Below, in pieces: positions 31,018 through 39,488 of a stretch of DNA of 64,000 nt. Location of the stretch: contig NZ_CP136628.1 in assembly GCF_032918005.1 (NCBI RefSeq), positions 5,565,501 through 5,629,500 on the forward strand, written 5' to 3'. The stretch comes from Bradyrhizobium sp. NDS-1 (GTDB lineage: Bacteria; Pseudomonadota; Alphaproteobacteria; Rhizobiales; Xanthobacteraceae). The notes beneath the pieces are model-generated. The model saw only the letters and a program-made list of their open reading frames with translations. It did not search any database and was not told the origin of the DNA. A program made the position numbers and the translations under genes. The stretch's first letter is position 1, and each line of letters begins with the position of its first letter.

Positions 31018-31773
31018 TTAGAACGCGTTCCGCAGTAGCGGGTACTTGGCTTCCAGGCCGTCGAGGCTGAGGGTGAATTCGACGACGCGCTCGGGGGCTG
31101 CGACGATCTCGGCCGCGGGCGGAGTGAACTGCGGCAGGAGCGCTGCCATTGCAGCAGGCGCGGCGACCGGCGGCCTCACGACTGGCGCGGTGAGTGGCGC
31201 CATCGTGGCGGGCGAGGCGAGCGGCGACCTCACGGCAGGTGCGGTGAACGGTGCCTTCGCTGCTGGGGCTCTCAGCGGTGGCATCTCGGCAGGCGCGGTG
31301 AACGAGGCCATCGCGGCAGGCGCCGCAAGCGGTGCGGGCGTTGCGAGCGGTGCAATCGGGGTTTCGGCGATCTCGGCCAGAGCGTCCGGCTTCGGATCGA
31401 GCCTGACCGGCACCGCGGTCTCGGGGACGATGAGGACGGCCTTCGGCTGCACGGTCTGCGCCGGCTGCTCGCGCGGAAACACGCGGGGCATCGTCGCCGG
31501 CGACCAACCGAATGCAGGCGTCACGCTCGCAGCCGCCTCGGCGACGTCTCCGCCGGTCGCCAGCGCGCGCCAAGTCTCGACGGCACGCTTGGCCTCCTGG
31601 ATGTTTTCGAGGAATGCGATTTCGGAATGATAACGGCGCCAGCGCCCGGTCTCGAACATTTCGGAGAGATGCTGCAATCGCTGCTCGGCAAGAGCGCACC
31701 AGCGTGCCGCGACGTCGCGGCCAACGGCTACGGCGCGAACAGACGCGCCGTTGGATTCTTGGCGATGTGTCAT
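31018..31773 (-). CDS. TIGR03809-like protein with Ala/Pro repeat tail
   Basis: A 251-residue product from the ATG at 31773. Residues about 15-75 (VGRDVAARWCALAEQRLQHL and GRWRRYHSEIAFLENI) match the conserved N-terminal domain of the TIGR03809 family of Bradyrhizobium and Rhodopseudomonas. Residues about 130-215 are a low-complexity run of roughly 11-12-residue units rich in Ala, Pro, Met and Thr (variants of TAPAxxxPLxAPA), encoded by visible tandem DNA repeats at about 31150-31340. The C-terminus is ordered again (EFTLSLDGLEAKYPLLRN). No signal peptide. Function unknown; convergent with the TIGR03808-like gene. Confidence 0.7.
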   Translation of the reverse strand: MTHRQESNGASVRAVAVGRDVAARWCALAEQRLQHLSEMFETGRWRRYHSEIAFLENIQEAKRAVETWRALATGGDVAEAAASVTPAFGWSPATMPRVFPREQPAQTVQPKAVLIVPETAVPVRLDPKPDALAEIAETPIAPLATPAPLAAPAAMASFTAPAEMPPLRAPAAKAPFTAPAVRSPLASPATMAPLTAPVVRPPVAAPAAMAALLPQFTPPAAEIVAAPERVVEFTLSLDGLEAKYPLLRNAF

Positions 31774-32296
31774 AGTCCAGCCCGTCAGGAGAAAAACACG
31801 GACGCGAAGACGCAACGCACACGAATCAATTTAGACGCGACATGAATATTTTGTGGAAAAGTTTTGTCTTGTCCAGCAACGACACCGCGCTCGTCGCCAA
31901 TCACCGTAGTCGTGCGGAGATTTGCCGTGTTTTCGAGTCAAGCTTCACACAAGCATAAGGGGCTTGCGGCGCCCCGAACGACCGATTGCGACGAACACAG
32001 GGCGCCCTTCAACCGCAAGCTGAGCGCGCACGAGGCTTCAAAAAATCGGATGTCCAAAAAGAAAAGACCCGTCCGGGGGGACAACCGGACGGGTCGAGCC
32101 ATATGGGCGCTTGGGGTGGATGGGCGCTCGCGCCTAATATGACTGATGGGGAGGGATGACCGCTCCCACATAATTTGGTCGTGGCAGCTTGGCTGAACGT
32201 TCAACGCGACGTTTGCTTTTTTGACCTCCGGTCCGCGCGCATCTTTGTCGCAGCTGGCATCGCGCCGCCGGCCTATCCGCCTGAGAAATCGTGGAT
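31774..32296. other. Intergenic region with terminator and possible transcript tail
   Basis: About 520 bp between two minus-strand genes. The left part (31790-32050) is AT-richer and probably holds the promoter of the TIGR03809-like gene. A strong intrinsic terminator for the minus strand is at 32056-32095. An 88-codon minus-strand ORF that spans the terminator is not credible. Confidence 0.6.
32056..32095 (-). terminator. Rho-independent terminator
   Basis: Read on the minus strand: a perfect 11-bp stem, GACCCGTCCGG and CCGGACGGGTC, with an 8-nt loop, followed directly by TTTTCTTTTT. This is the clearest intrinsic terminator in the window. It lies about 200 bp beyond the subtilase stop and probably ends the sigma/anti-sigma/subtilase transcript or a small RNA. 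Confidence 0.85.
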
Positions 32297-33973
32297 TTAT
32301 CGGTCAGCGCTCGACAGCGAGGGCTGTTCGATCGCGCGGCTGCCGGGCGCGTCACGGCGCGTCCCGGCATCTTCACGTTTTGTTGTACCGGACGCCGCCG
32401 CAACCGGCGTCGCGCTCTCGACGGGAACAGCCATGACCGCAGCGAACGCATCGGTCTGGCCGTCACCGAAAAGCTCGTCACGTCCGGGGGAGCCGAGATC
32501 GCGCGCGGTCTTCACCAGCGTCATGCGCAGCGCCTCCGGTTTCAAGGCGTAATTGCGCTCCAGCAGCAACGCCGCGACGCCGGAAACATAGGCGGCCGAG
32601 AACGAAGTTCCCGACGTTATCTGGTACTTGCCGTCCGGCGCCGGCAGGAAGATGTCGACCCCGGGCGCGGCGACGGCAATGTAGTTGCCGCGGTTGGACG
32701 CGGTGAACAGCCGGTCCTGCTGGTCGGTCGCGCTGACCGCGATCACGTTGGGATTGGCGGCCGGGTAGAGCGGCGGCGATTTCGCGCCGGCATTGCCGGC
32801 GGCCGCAATCAGCACGAGGCCGCGCGCAGCGGTCGCCGCGATGGCGCGCTCGATCACCGCGTCCTTCGGACCGGCAAAGCTCATATTGACGATCTGCGCG
32901 CCGTGCTCGGCGGCGTAATTCAGCGAGCGCAGAATGATGTAGGACGAGCTCTCGGCGCCGCCGTTGGTGCCGCCGAAGGCACGGATCGCGATGATGCGCG
33001 CCTCGGGCGCGCTGCCCATCAGCCGGGCATGCGCCACGATCGCACCGGCGATGCCGGTGCCGTGGATGTGCGGTCCCTCGGTGCTGCCGAGCGCGTCGAA
33101 ATTGTCGGAGACGGAATTGGCAAGCTCGGGATGCTTGGCGTCGATGCCGGAGTCGATCACCGCAACCGTGACGTTGGCACCATGCGCGAGCGTATGCGCC
33201 TGCGGCAGGCGGAGCTTGGCCAATGCATATTGCGCGGGATCGCCCTCGCGCGGGGGCGCCGATTTCTGGTCCTGGAGCACGTAACGGAAGTTCGGCTGGA
33301 CCGAGCGCACGCTGCTGTCGGCCGCGAATTCGCGCCGCACCGTCTCGTAGGGCCGGCCATCGGCGATGCGGAACAGACCGAACGTGGCCCCGATCAGCGG
33401 GAAGCTCTCCGAAGCGATGCGCGTCAAGCCGTGGCGGCGGGCAAGCTCGTCGGCATCGCCGGGCGACAGCGCCCCATCGATCTCCGCCACGAATTCGTTG
33501 GCGAAGCTGCGCGAGGCGACCGCAACCGGCGTGTTGTTGCCAGGCGCCTTGCCGGCGTTTTTCTTGCCTGATTTTCCGGTGCCCTGGCCACCTGCGTTCG
33601 GCTGCCCCGTACACTCGCCGTCAGCATCACGATAGGGTGCGGAGCAGGCCGGATAGAGATTTGGCGAATAGCGCGCATGGGGCAGCACCGGCGTCGTCGG
33701 CCGGATGCGCGACGTCGTGGTGTGGGGAATGGTCGCCATCGTCCGCGGCGCACGGTCGACGCTGACCGCTCGGGCGGCAATGCCGGGGGTGACGCGGGGG
33801 GCGATGTTCGGAGAGATGGTCGGCGTTCGCGAGGGCACGCTGATCGTGGGCGTGCGCATGATCGCCTGCGCCTCTGCGACCTCGACGCCGAAACAGGCGG
33901 CGATCAGAAGCACGGCGCCGACCGATGAAGCGTAGACCCCGGCGCGCAATCTGCTTTCGGACTTGCCCGTCAT
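32297..33973 (-). CDS. S8 family (subtilisin-like) serine protease
   Basis: A 558-residue exported protease. The N-terminal hydrophobic segment (about 11-37) ends at EAQA. A Thr/Pro/Arg-rich region and a Gly/Lys-rich stretch (about 125-148) follow, then a pro-domain-like part (155-240). The catalytic domain has Asp274 (AVIDSGID), His304 (HIHGTG), oxyanion Asn394 (AAGN) and Ser457 (GTSFSA). All catalytic residues are present, so it should be active. It follows the anti-sigma gene by 16 bp as the third gene of a sigma/anti-sigma operon, which suggests it acts in envelope stress or in signal processing. Confidence 0.93.
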   Translation of the reverse strand: MTGKSESRLRAGVYASSVGAVLLIAACFGVEVAEAQAIMRTPTISVPSRTPTISPNIAPRVTPGIAARAVSVDRAPRTMATIPHTTTSRIRPTTPVLPHARYSPNLYPACSAPYRDADGECTGQPNAGGQGTGKSGKKNAGKAPGNNTPVAVASRSFANEFVAEIDGALSPGDADELARRHGLTRIASESFPLIGATFGLFRIADGRPYETVRREFAADSSVRSVQPNFRYVLQDQKSAPPREGDPAQYALAKLRLPQAHTLAHGANVTVAVIDSGIDAKHPELANSVSDNFDALGSTEGPHIHGTGIAGAIVAHARLMGSAPEARIIAIRAFGGTNGGAESSSYIILRSLNYAAEHGAQIVNMSFAGPKDAVIERAIAATAARGLVLIAAAGNAGAKSPPLYPAANPNVIAVSATDQQDRLFTASNRGNYIAVAAPGVDIFLPAPDGKYQITSGTSFSAAYVSGVAALLLERNYALKPEALRMTLVKTARDLGSPGRDELFGDGQTDAFAAVMAVPVESATPVAAASGTTKREDAGTRRDAPGSRAIEQPSLSSADR

Positions 33974-33989
33974 CGGTTCAGCGGCGCGC

Positions 33990-34685
33990 CTAGGGCGCCG
34001 CGACGGCGAGGTTGACGAACTTCTCGCGCTGCATCTTGCCGAGCAGCGAAGCGAGCTCGTCCTGGCTCATGGCCCTGTCGAACTGGAGGCGGAACATGCC
34101 GCCCTTGGCCCCGTCGACGATCGAGGCGTGGTAGCTGTCGAGCAGCCCGGTGATGTCGGCGATGCGCGCCTCGGGCGTGAAGCGCACCAGCGCGCGCGCC
34201 GGCGCAGCTGCACTGCCAAGCTCGCGTGTGATCGGAGCGCTGGTCGAGAGCGAAGCGGTCTGGAAGGTCGCCGGCTGGTTCTTCATCAGCACGGCGCCGA
34301 TCACACCGGCCTGCAGCACGAGCGCGACGGCGCCAAGGCTCGCCGACCAGGCCAGCGTGCGCGGCGACAGGCTCGCGAAGAAGGTCGAGAGCCGCGCCGA
34401 CAGCGGCAGCGAACCGCTCGCCCGCGCCGGCTCGGTGTCGATCGCGGCGAACAGCTTCTGCATCGCGCGCGTCGACGGAGCCCCTAAGCTCTCGTTCAGA
34501 TGAATGGTCTCTTCGTACTCGCCGCGGATCACGGCATATTGCCTGGCAAGCTCGGGATCGCGCGCCAGCGCCTCTTCGACACGGCGCGCATCGCGCGCGT
34601 TCAGCGTGCCGGCGGCGTGCCACGGCAGCAGCAGTTCAATTTCACTGGGCTCTTGCTCCAGCATCTTCTTGCTCAAAGCCATCAT
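33990..34685 (-). CDS. Membrane anti-sigma factor
   Basis: A 231-residue protein. The N-terminal cytoplasmic domain (about 1-80) has the anti-sigma pattern LLLPWHAAGTLNARDARRVEEAL. One membrane helix lies near 100-122 (LGAVALVLQAGVIGAVLM). The periplasmic C-terminal domain ends FDRAMSQDELASLLGKMQREKFVNLA. The pattern HxxGxL without clear zinc-binding cysteines suggests a zinc-free anti-sigma domain. Its start overlaps the stop of the ECF sigma gene (4 bp), as usual for cognate pairs. The periplasmic domain could be cut by the co-encoded protease (inference). Confidence 0.85.
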   Translation of the reverse strand: MMALSKKMLEQEPSEIELLLPWHAAGTLNARDARRVEEALARDPELARQYAVIRGEYEETIHLNESLGAPSTRAMQKLFAAIDTEPARASGSLPLSARLSTFFASLSPRTLAWSASLGAVALVLQAGVIGAVLMKNQPATFQTASLSTSAPITRELGSAAAPARALVRFTPEARIADITGLLDSYHASIVDGAKGGMFRLQFDRAMSQDELASLLGKMQREKFVNLAVAAP

Positions 34686-35251
34686 GGCCAGCCTCGCTCA
34701 ATGCCGGCTGCCTTCAGCAGTTCGGCCAGTTTCTTGCGCGCGTAGAACAAGCGCGTCTTCACGGTGTTCTCCGGTATCCCGACGATTTCGGCCACCTCTT
34801 CCACGGACTTCTCGTGGTAGTAGACGAGATCGACGATTTCCCGATGGTCGGGCGAGAGGCCCGTCAGACACTCCCGCAACGCCTCACTGGTATCCTTTTT
34901 CTGCACCACCGTTTCCGGATCGTCGGATGTATCCTCGATCGCGTTGGCGGCCTCTTCGTCGAGCTCGAAATCCTTCCTGCGCCGGAGCGCAGACAGGGCC
35001 TTGAAACGGGTGATCGCCAGCAGCCAGGTGGAAACGGCGGATCGACCCTCGAACTTGCCGGCTTGACGCCAGACGTCCAGAAACACCTCGCTGATGAGGT
35101 CTTCCGCCGCCTGCTCGTTCCGCACGAGCCTGAGACCGAACCTGTAAACCCTGACATGATGCCGCCCGTACAGCACCTGCATGGCGAGCCGGTCACCCTG
35201 AGCGATCCTGGCGATCAGGACCTCGTCCGAAGCCGCCTGTGTCACGCTCAA
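34682..35251 (-). CDS. ECF-type RNA polymerase sigma factor
   Basis: A 189-residue sigma factor. Region 2 is visible at about residues 20-90 (YGRHHVRVYRFGLRLVRNEQAAEDLISEVFLDVWRQ, then STWLLAITRFKALSALRRRK), and region 4 at about 130-180 (LSPDHREIVDLVYYHEKSVEEVAEIVGIPENTVKTRLFYARKKLAELL). The start codon appears to be TTG at 35251; an in-frame GTG at 35245 is an alternative. It heads an operon with its anti-sigma factor and a subtilase. I could not identify its own target promoter with confidence. Confidence 0.92.
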   Translation of the reverse strand: MSVTQAASDEVLIARIAQGDRLAMQVLYGRHHVRVYRFGLRLVRNEQAAEDLISEVFLDVWRQAGKFEGRSAVSTWLLAITRFKALSALRRRKDFELDEEAANAIEDTSDDPETVVQKKDTSEALRECLTGLSPDHREIVDLVYYHEKSVEEVAEIVGIPENTVKTRLFYARKKLAELLKAAGIERGWP

Positions 35252-35679
35252 AGGCCGTCTCGCAAAGTTGGTCGGGTCGATGCAACGGAGGGTTCGACGC
35301 GGGGGGCAAAATTGTTCAATTTACCGCAGTCGTACGGATGCCTGTGTGATCCGCCCCACATACGCGCCTTTTTCTTATCCCACCCGCGGCCGTCGGCCGC
35401 CACGATCCAGATCGGTAACATAATACTGAGATACTTCCCTGCGGAATGCCTGTCCGGCACAGGCGGCCCGGCCTCGTCCGGTTCCATAGCAGCCCTGCAC
35501 GACGTATGTCTCTCCAGGCCGGCCTTTGGCTCGATTGCACCGCAAACGGATGCCTGGTCACCGGTAAATTTCTTCCGCCGGCCTATCACCTTGCACCGTT
35601 CGGATTCGGTTTCCGAGGATACCAAACCTAAAGGCTTGCCACGTAGATTTTTACGCTGACATCCACCATTGGCGGGACC
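35252..35679. other. Divergent intergenic region, ECF sigma gene to GGDEF gene
   Basis: About 430 bp with no credible gene. It includes a short hairpin, GCCTGT-CCGGC-ACAGGC (35448-35464), and two AT-richer patches: one at 35310-35335, upstream of the sigma gene, and one at 35640-35660, upstream of the GGDEF gene. The latter two are the likely promoter zones. Confidence 0.5.
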
Positions 35680-36837
35680 ATGAGCACGGCCGCGACGTCC
35701 TTTCCCGAGAGGAGTGCCGCTGAGGTCGCGGAGCTCGCCCTCACGCCGGAGGCGGCGGCCCCCGACGTCCTGGCGCGCCGGGTCCGCCAACGCCGCCAGA
35801 TGTATGTCGGCCAGGTGGCGAGCTATTCGCTGGGCGCCTCGGTCCTGCTGCTCTACGCCTATGGCGGGACGGTCTCCATGGCCGTCCCATCGTTGTTCTG
35901 GCTCGGCGGCCTCCTGATCATCGGCACCTTCACCGTGCTGTCGGAAGCCGGCTTCGGCGACCGGTTCGAGGATCATTATCTCACCGTCTTCCAGATCTCG
36001 GCGCATATGGCGCTCCAACTGGTGTTCCTGCTCGCAGTGCCGACGGTCGGGGTCGCGTTTCTCGCCGTGCTGTTTCTGATCTTCGCGTTTGGCTCGCTGC
36101 GGATGACTACGAACCAGGCGATGGTCACCTGGGGCCTTGCCACCTGCGGGCTTGGCTTGGTCTTCCTGGGCTCGGACCTGCCCATCGGACTGCCGGTTGC
36201 GACCCGTCTGGAGCGAGCCGCCTCGATGCTCTGCTTCGTGCTGGTGATCGGCCAGTGCGCCTTCCTCGGCCTGTTCGGCGCCACCCTGCGCAAGATTCTG
36301 TACCGGCGCAGCATCGAACTGAAGGCCGCCTATCAGCGCATCGAGGAACTGGCCGAGCTCGACGAACTCACCGGCTCTTACAACCGCCGCTGCATCATGC
36401 GCCTTCTCGACGTCGAGATCGAAAAGTCGCGGCAGACGTCGGCGCCTTGCGCGATCGCGCTGATCGATCTCGACTGGTTCAAGCGGATCAACGACGCCCA
36501 CGGCCATCCCGTCGGTGACGAGGTGCTGCGCACCTTCGCGATCACCATTTTCGCCAATATCCGCCCGGCCGACTGCTTCGGCCGCTACGGCGGAGAGGAA
36601 TTCCTGCTCCTGCTGCCGGAGACCACGGGCGACGCCGCGCAGCGCATGCTCGAGCGCTTGCGCAGCATCGTCGCCGATCTCGACTGGAGCGCGTTCTCCC
36701 CGGGCATGCACGTGACCATTTCAGCGGGCGTCGTGACGCTGCGCGACCTTGATACTGCCGACACATTTCTCGCGCGCGCCGACCGAGCGCTCTATTCTGC
36801 CAAGGCGCAAGGGCGCAATCGCATTGCAACGAGCTGA
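35680..36837 (+). CDS. Membrane diguanylate cyclase (GGDEF)
   Basis: A 385-residue protein. About six membrane segments (residues 46-205) precede a short helical linker and a GGDEF domain (about 215-380). The active-site loop is GGEEF (304-308), a functional variant. The inhibitory I-site RxxD is intact (RPAD, 295-298), five residues before it, so feedback inhibition by c-di-GMP is expected. The substrate and metal motif LIDLDWFKRINDAHGHPVGD is complete. There is no EAL domain. It makes cyclic di-GMP in response to an unknown membrane signal. A DUF2336 gene follows after 63 bp. Confidence 0.93.
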   Translation: MSTAATSFPERSAAEVAELALTPEAAAPDVLARRVRQRRQMYVGQVASYSLGASVLLLYAYGGTVSMAVPSLFWLGGLLIIGTFTVLSEAGFGDRFEDHYLTVFQISAHMALQLVFLLAVPTVGVAFLAVLFLIFAFGSLRMTTNQAMVTWGLATCGLGLVFLGSDLPIGLPVATRLERAASMLCFVLVIGQCAFLGLFGATLRKILYRRSIELKAAYQRIEELAELDELTGSYNRRCIMRLLDVEIEKSRQTSAPCAIALIDLDWFKRINDAHGHPVGDEVLRTFAITIFANIRPADCFGRYGGEEFLLLLPETTGDAAQRMLERLRSIVADLDWSAFSPGMHVTISAGVVTLRDLDTADTFLARADRALYSAKAQGRNRIATS

Positions 36838-36900
36838 CCAATCCATTTCCTCCCGGCGCGGCAGAAGCCGACGCCGGACCAAACGCTTCAGGACCGCCCA

Positions 36901-38004
36901 ATGAGATCCAAATCCGCGAGATCATCCGAGAATTTGCTCAATGAGTTGCAGGCTGCGCTCTCGCACGGCACCGTCGCGCGCCGGGTCGAGACACTGCGCC
37001 GCGTGACCGATCTCTTCGTAGGCAACGCGGTGAATTATTCCGACGACCACATCCGCGTGTTCGACGACGTGTTCCAGTGCCTGATCGAGCAAATCGAGAG
37101 TTCGGCCAGGGCGTTGCTCGCCGACCGCCTCGCACCGATCGCGGTCGCGCCGCCGAACATCATCCGCACGCTCGCGCTCGACGAGGTCATCGAGGTCTCC
37201 GGCCCCGTGCTGTCGAAATCGGAACGGCTGGACGAGACGACCTTGATCGAGATCGCGCGCACGAGAGGCCAGGCGCATCTCAAGGCGATCTCGCTTCGGC
37301 GCGTGCTGTCGGAGGCTCTGACCGACGTGCTGGTGACGCGCGGCAACGGGGATGTGGTGCAGTCAACCGTCAGCAATCCGGGAGCGCGGCTCTCCGAGGG
37401 ATGCCTCACCGACCTCATCACCCGCGCCGAACGCGACGACGACCTCGCCACCTGCATCGGCCTGCGGCCGGACTTGCCGCGTCATCACTATTTGAACCTG
37501 GTCGCCAAGGCGTCCTCGAGCGTGCGGAAAAAACTCGAGGCCGCGCATCCGGAGCTTGTGGAAGAGGTGTCGAGCGTGGTCCAGGAAGTGGCCCAGCGGA
37601 TTCGCGCCGCCGCCATGACGAGGCAAACCGAGATGGCCCGAGCGCTGGTGAAATCGCTGCACGAAGACGGCCGTCTCAACGAATTGCAGGTCACCACCTT
37701 CGCCGAGCAGGGCAAGTTCGACGAAACCAATGCGGGGCTCGCCGCGCTGGCGGGCGTTGCGGTCGAGACTGCCGAGACCATGATGATCGAAAGCCGAACC
37801 GAGGGCGTGATGATCCTCGCCAAGGTCGCGGGCATGTCCTGGCCGAGCGTGCGAGCCATCATCGCCATGCGCGAGAAGCTTTCAGGCGGATCGCCGACCG
37901 ACATGCTGATGCTGCGCGACGCTTACGAGGCGCTCCGCAGCTCGACCGCGCAGCAGGTGCTGCGCTTCCACCGCATGCAGCAGAGCACGATTCCGGCTGC
38001 GTGA
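36901..38004 (+). CDS. DUF2336 domain-containing protein
   Basis: A 367-residue, mostly helical soluble protein with an AGGA ribosome site. The N-terminal part (LSHGTVARRVETLRRVTDLFV...YSDDHIRVFDDVF) and the repeated helical pairs match DUF2336 over most of its length, more fully than the paralogue at 4615. It follows the diguanylate cyclase gene closely on the same strand and may be co-transcribed, so a role in c-di-GMP or cell-cycle signalling is possible (inference only). Confidence 0.85.
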   Translation: MRSKSARSSENLLNELQAALSHGTVARRVETLRRVTDLFVGNAVNYSDDHIRVFDDVFQCLIEQIESSARALLADRLAPIAVAPPNIIRTLALDEVIEVSGPVLSKSERLDETTLIEIARTRGQAHLKAISLRRVLSEALTDVLVTRGNGDVVQSTVSNPGARLSEGCLTDLITRAERDDDLATCIGLRPDLPRHHYLNLVAKASSSVRKKLEAAHPELVEEVSSVVQEVAQRIRAAAMTRQTEMARALVKSLHEDGRLNELQVTTFAEQGKFDETNAGLAALAGVAVETAETMMIESRTEGVMILAKVAGMSWPSVRAIIAMREKLSGGSPTDMLMLRDAYEALRSSTAQQVLRFHRMQQSTIPAA

Positions 38005-38014
38005 TGGCGGCTCG

Positions 38015-38653
38015 CTAGTAGCGCAGGACTTTGGATCCCACCACTGCGCCGATCACGGTCACCACCGCGGTCGCGATCGTGTACCAGGTCGCGACGAACA
38101 GCGGGGAATCGTCGGTGCAGTGCGAGGCGTAGAGCGTCGCGGCAAGGCCGGCCGATACCAGGCCAGCGAGCGCGCCGGCCAGCGCGGGATGCGAGGGCGC
38201 ACCGTGGCGCAGGCCAAATAGCGCGCCCGCGAGCAGCGGTAGCGACATCGCGGGGATCGCGACCAGGCACACCCTGGAGTTCTTGCCCATCAAGCGCATC
38301 GTCATCGGCATGGCCGGCGCCATCATCGCCTCGCTGCCGATCCCAACCGCAAGCAGCCCGACCGGAAGCAGCAACAGCCAGCCCCAGCCGCGCATCAAGG
38401 CTTCGGGACGCGACAGATGCAGGCTGATGATGATCGCAGGGATCGCAAGCGACAGCGTGACCGCGAACTTCATGTCGAAGAACGGGTTGCGCATCGCGCT
38501 CATCACGTCGTGACGCACACCGAAGAACGTCGCGAAGATCAGGATCGACAAGGGCGCGGCCACCAGCAGGGCCATGGTCAGCATGGCGCCGACGCGCGGC
38601 GCGCGATGGGCGTTGTCGGCCGCGAGCGAGCGAATGAGTTGATCGGTGTCCAT
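38015..38653 (-). CDS. nrsF: Anti-sigma-F factor NrsF (DUF1109)
   Basis: A 212-residue inner-membrane protein with six hydrophobic segments, the DUF1109/NrsF layout. It starts MDTDQLIRSLAAD. Two cysteines, Cys129 and Cys179, lie in or next to membrane segments 50 residues apart. In the Caulobacter protein two conserved cysteines are needed for release of SigF under heavy-metal stress, and the spacing here is the same as I recall. It lies 2 bp downstream of the sigma gene. It should hold SigF inactive until the stress signal. Confidence 0.88.
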   Translation of the reverse strand: MDTDQLIRSLAADNAHRAPRVGAMLTMALLVAAPLSILIFATFFGVRHDVMSAMRNPFFDMKFAVTLSLAIPAIIISLHLSRPEALMRGWGWLLLLPVGLLAVGIGSEAMMAPAMPMTMRLMGKNSRVCLVAIPAMSLPLLAGALFGLRHGAPSHPALAGALAGLVSAGLAATLYASHCTDDSPLFVATWYTIATAVVTVIGAVVGSKVLRY

Positions 38654-38655
38654 GA

Positions 38656-39201
38656 CTAGTGGTCCCGCAGTTTGGCAGTCAGTGCTGCAAGTCCGCGATG
38701 CAGTGCGACCCGCACGGCGCCTTCGCTCATCGAAAACTTCGCCGCCGTATCCTTGATCGAGGCGCTCTCGACCGCGATCGACTGCAGCACGTCGCGCTGG
38801 CGCTGCGGCAGCGCATTGAGCTGGGCTGCGACCTCGCCCGCGGAGGCCGTCTCCTGCAGTGCCTCGCCCGGCAGCGTCTCGGCAAAATCGTCGATGTTGA
38901 CGAAGACGCGCCTGCCGCGCCGCCGCAAGGCATCGATCAGCTTGTTGCGGGCGATCGCGAACAGCCAGGGCGCGAAGGGGGCCTCGCTGTCCCAAGTGTG
39001 CCGCTTCAGATGCACCGCCAACAGAATCTCCTGCACGATATCCTCGGCCTGGTCCGGAGGTTGCCCGGCCCGCGCCAAGCCGCGCCTCGCCGCGGCGCGC
39101 AGCACTGGCGTGACCACCCTCAACAGGCGATGATACGCCGCATCATCTCCTGCCATGGCCGACCGCATCAGGCCGGTCCATTCGTCCTCACGTCCGCGCA
39201 C
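38656..39201 (-). CDS. sigF: ECF sigma factor SigF
   Basis: A 181-residue ECF sigma factor that starts at a GTG (39201) with a GAGGGG ribosome site 5 nt upstream. Region 2 shows DQAEDIVQEILLAVHLKRHTWD and FAPWLFAIARNKLIDALRRR. Region 4 shows LPQRQRDVLQSIAVESASIKDTAAKFSMSEGAVRVALHRGL. Pairing with a DUF1109 (NrsF) gene identifies it as SigF-type. A promoter of SigF consensus lies directly upstream, which implies positive autoregulation. Confidence 0.9.
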   Translation of the reverse strand: MRGREDEWTGLMRSAMAGDDAAYHRLLRVVTPVLRAAARRGLARAGQPPDQAEDIVQEILLAVHLKRHTWDSEAPFAPWLFAIARNKLIDALRRRGRRVFVNIDDFAETLPGEALQETASAGEVAAQLNALPQRQRDVLQSIAVESASIKDTAAKFSMSEGAVRVALHRGLAALTAKLRDH

Positions 39202-39221
39202 GCGCGCCCCTCACCATGCAA

Positions 39222-39246
39222 TTCGGCCGTTCGTTCAATTTGTTAC
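39222..39246 (-). promoter_or_regulatory. Predicted SigF-dependent promoter of sigF-nrsF
   Basis: On the minus strand, GTAAC, 16 bases, then CGAA. This matches the SigF promoter described in Caulobacter (GTAACC-N16-CGAA as I recall it), apart from A in place of the last C of the -35 box. The -10 element ends 21 bp upstream of the GTG start, so the leader would be about 15 nt, just enough for the ribosome site. Confidence 0.6.
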
Positions 39247-39488
39247 GCGCGATGCCCGCGATCACGAATTCGTGATCGCAACCAGGACCCCACGCTCGAT
39301 ACGGCCGGAAACGTCTGCGACGGCTCATAACACCGATCGGCTCGCCCCGCACCCGGCGCCGGCGACATCGCCCGGCTGCCCCGTTTTCGCCCGCTGTGGC
39401 CCGAAGATTCCCATTTTCTGCCCCGCTGTCGTCACGCCCCAGGGTCTCTGTTCGTTCCGGGACGGGCGGAATTGGGGAGATCGTCAAC

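Noticed and set aside
31938..32204. 88-codon minus-strand ORF
   Set aside because: It reads through the intrinsic terminator at 32056-32095 and has no ribosome site or recognisable motif.
35300..35335. Possible ECF promoter (GAAC-N14-CGTC) for the sigma gene at 35251
   Set aside because: The spacer is 1-3 bases shorter than usual for ECF promoters and the -35 match is minimal; not strong enough to list.
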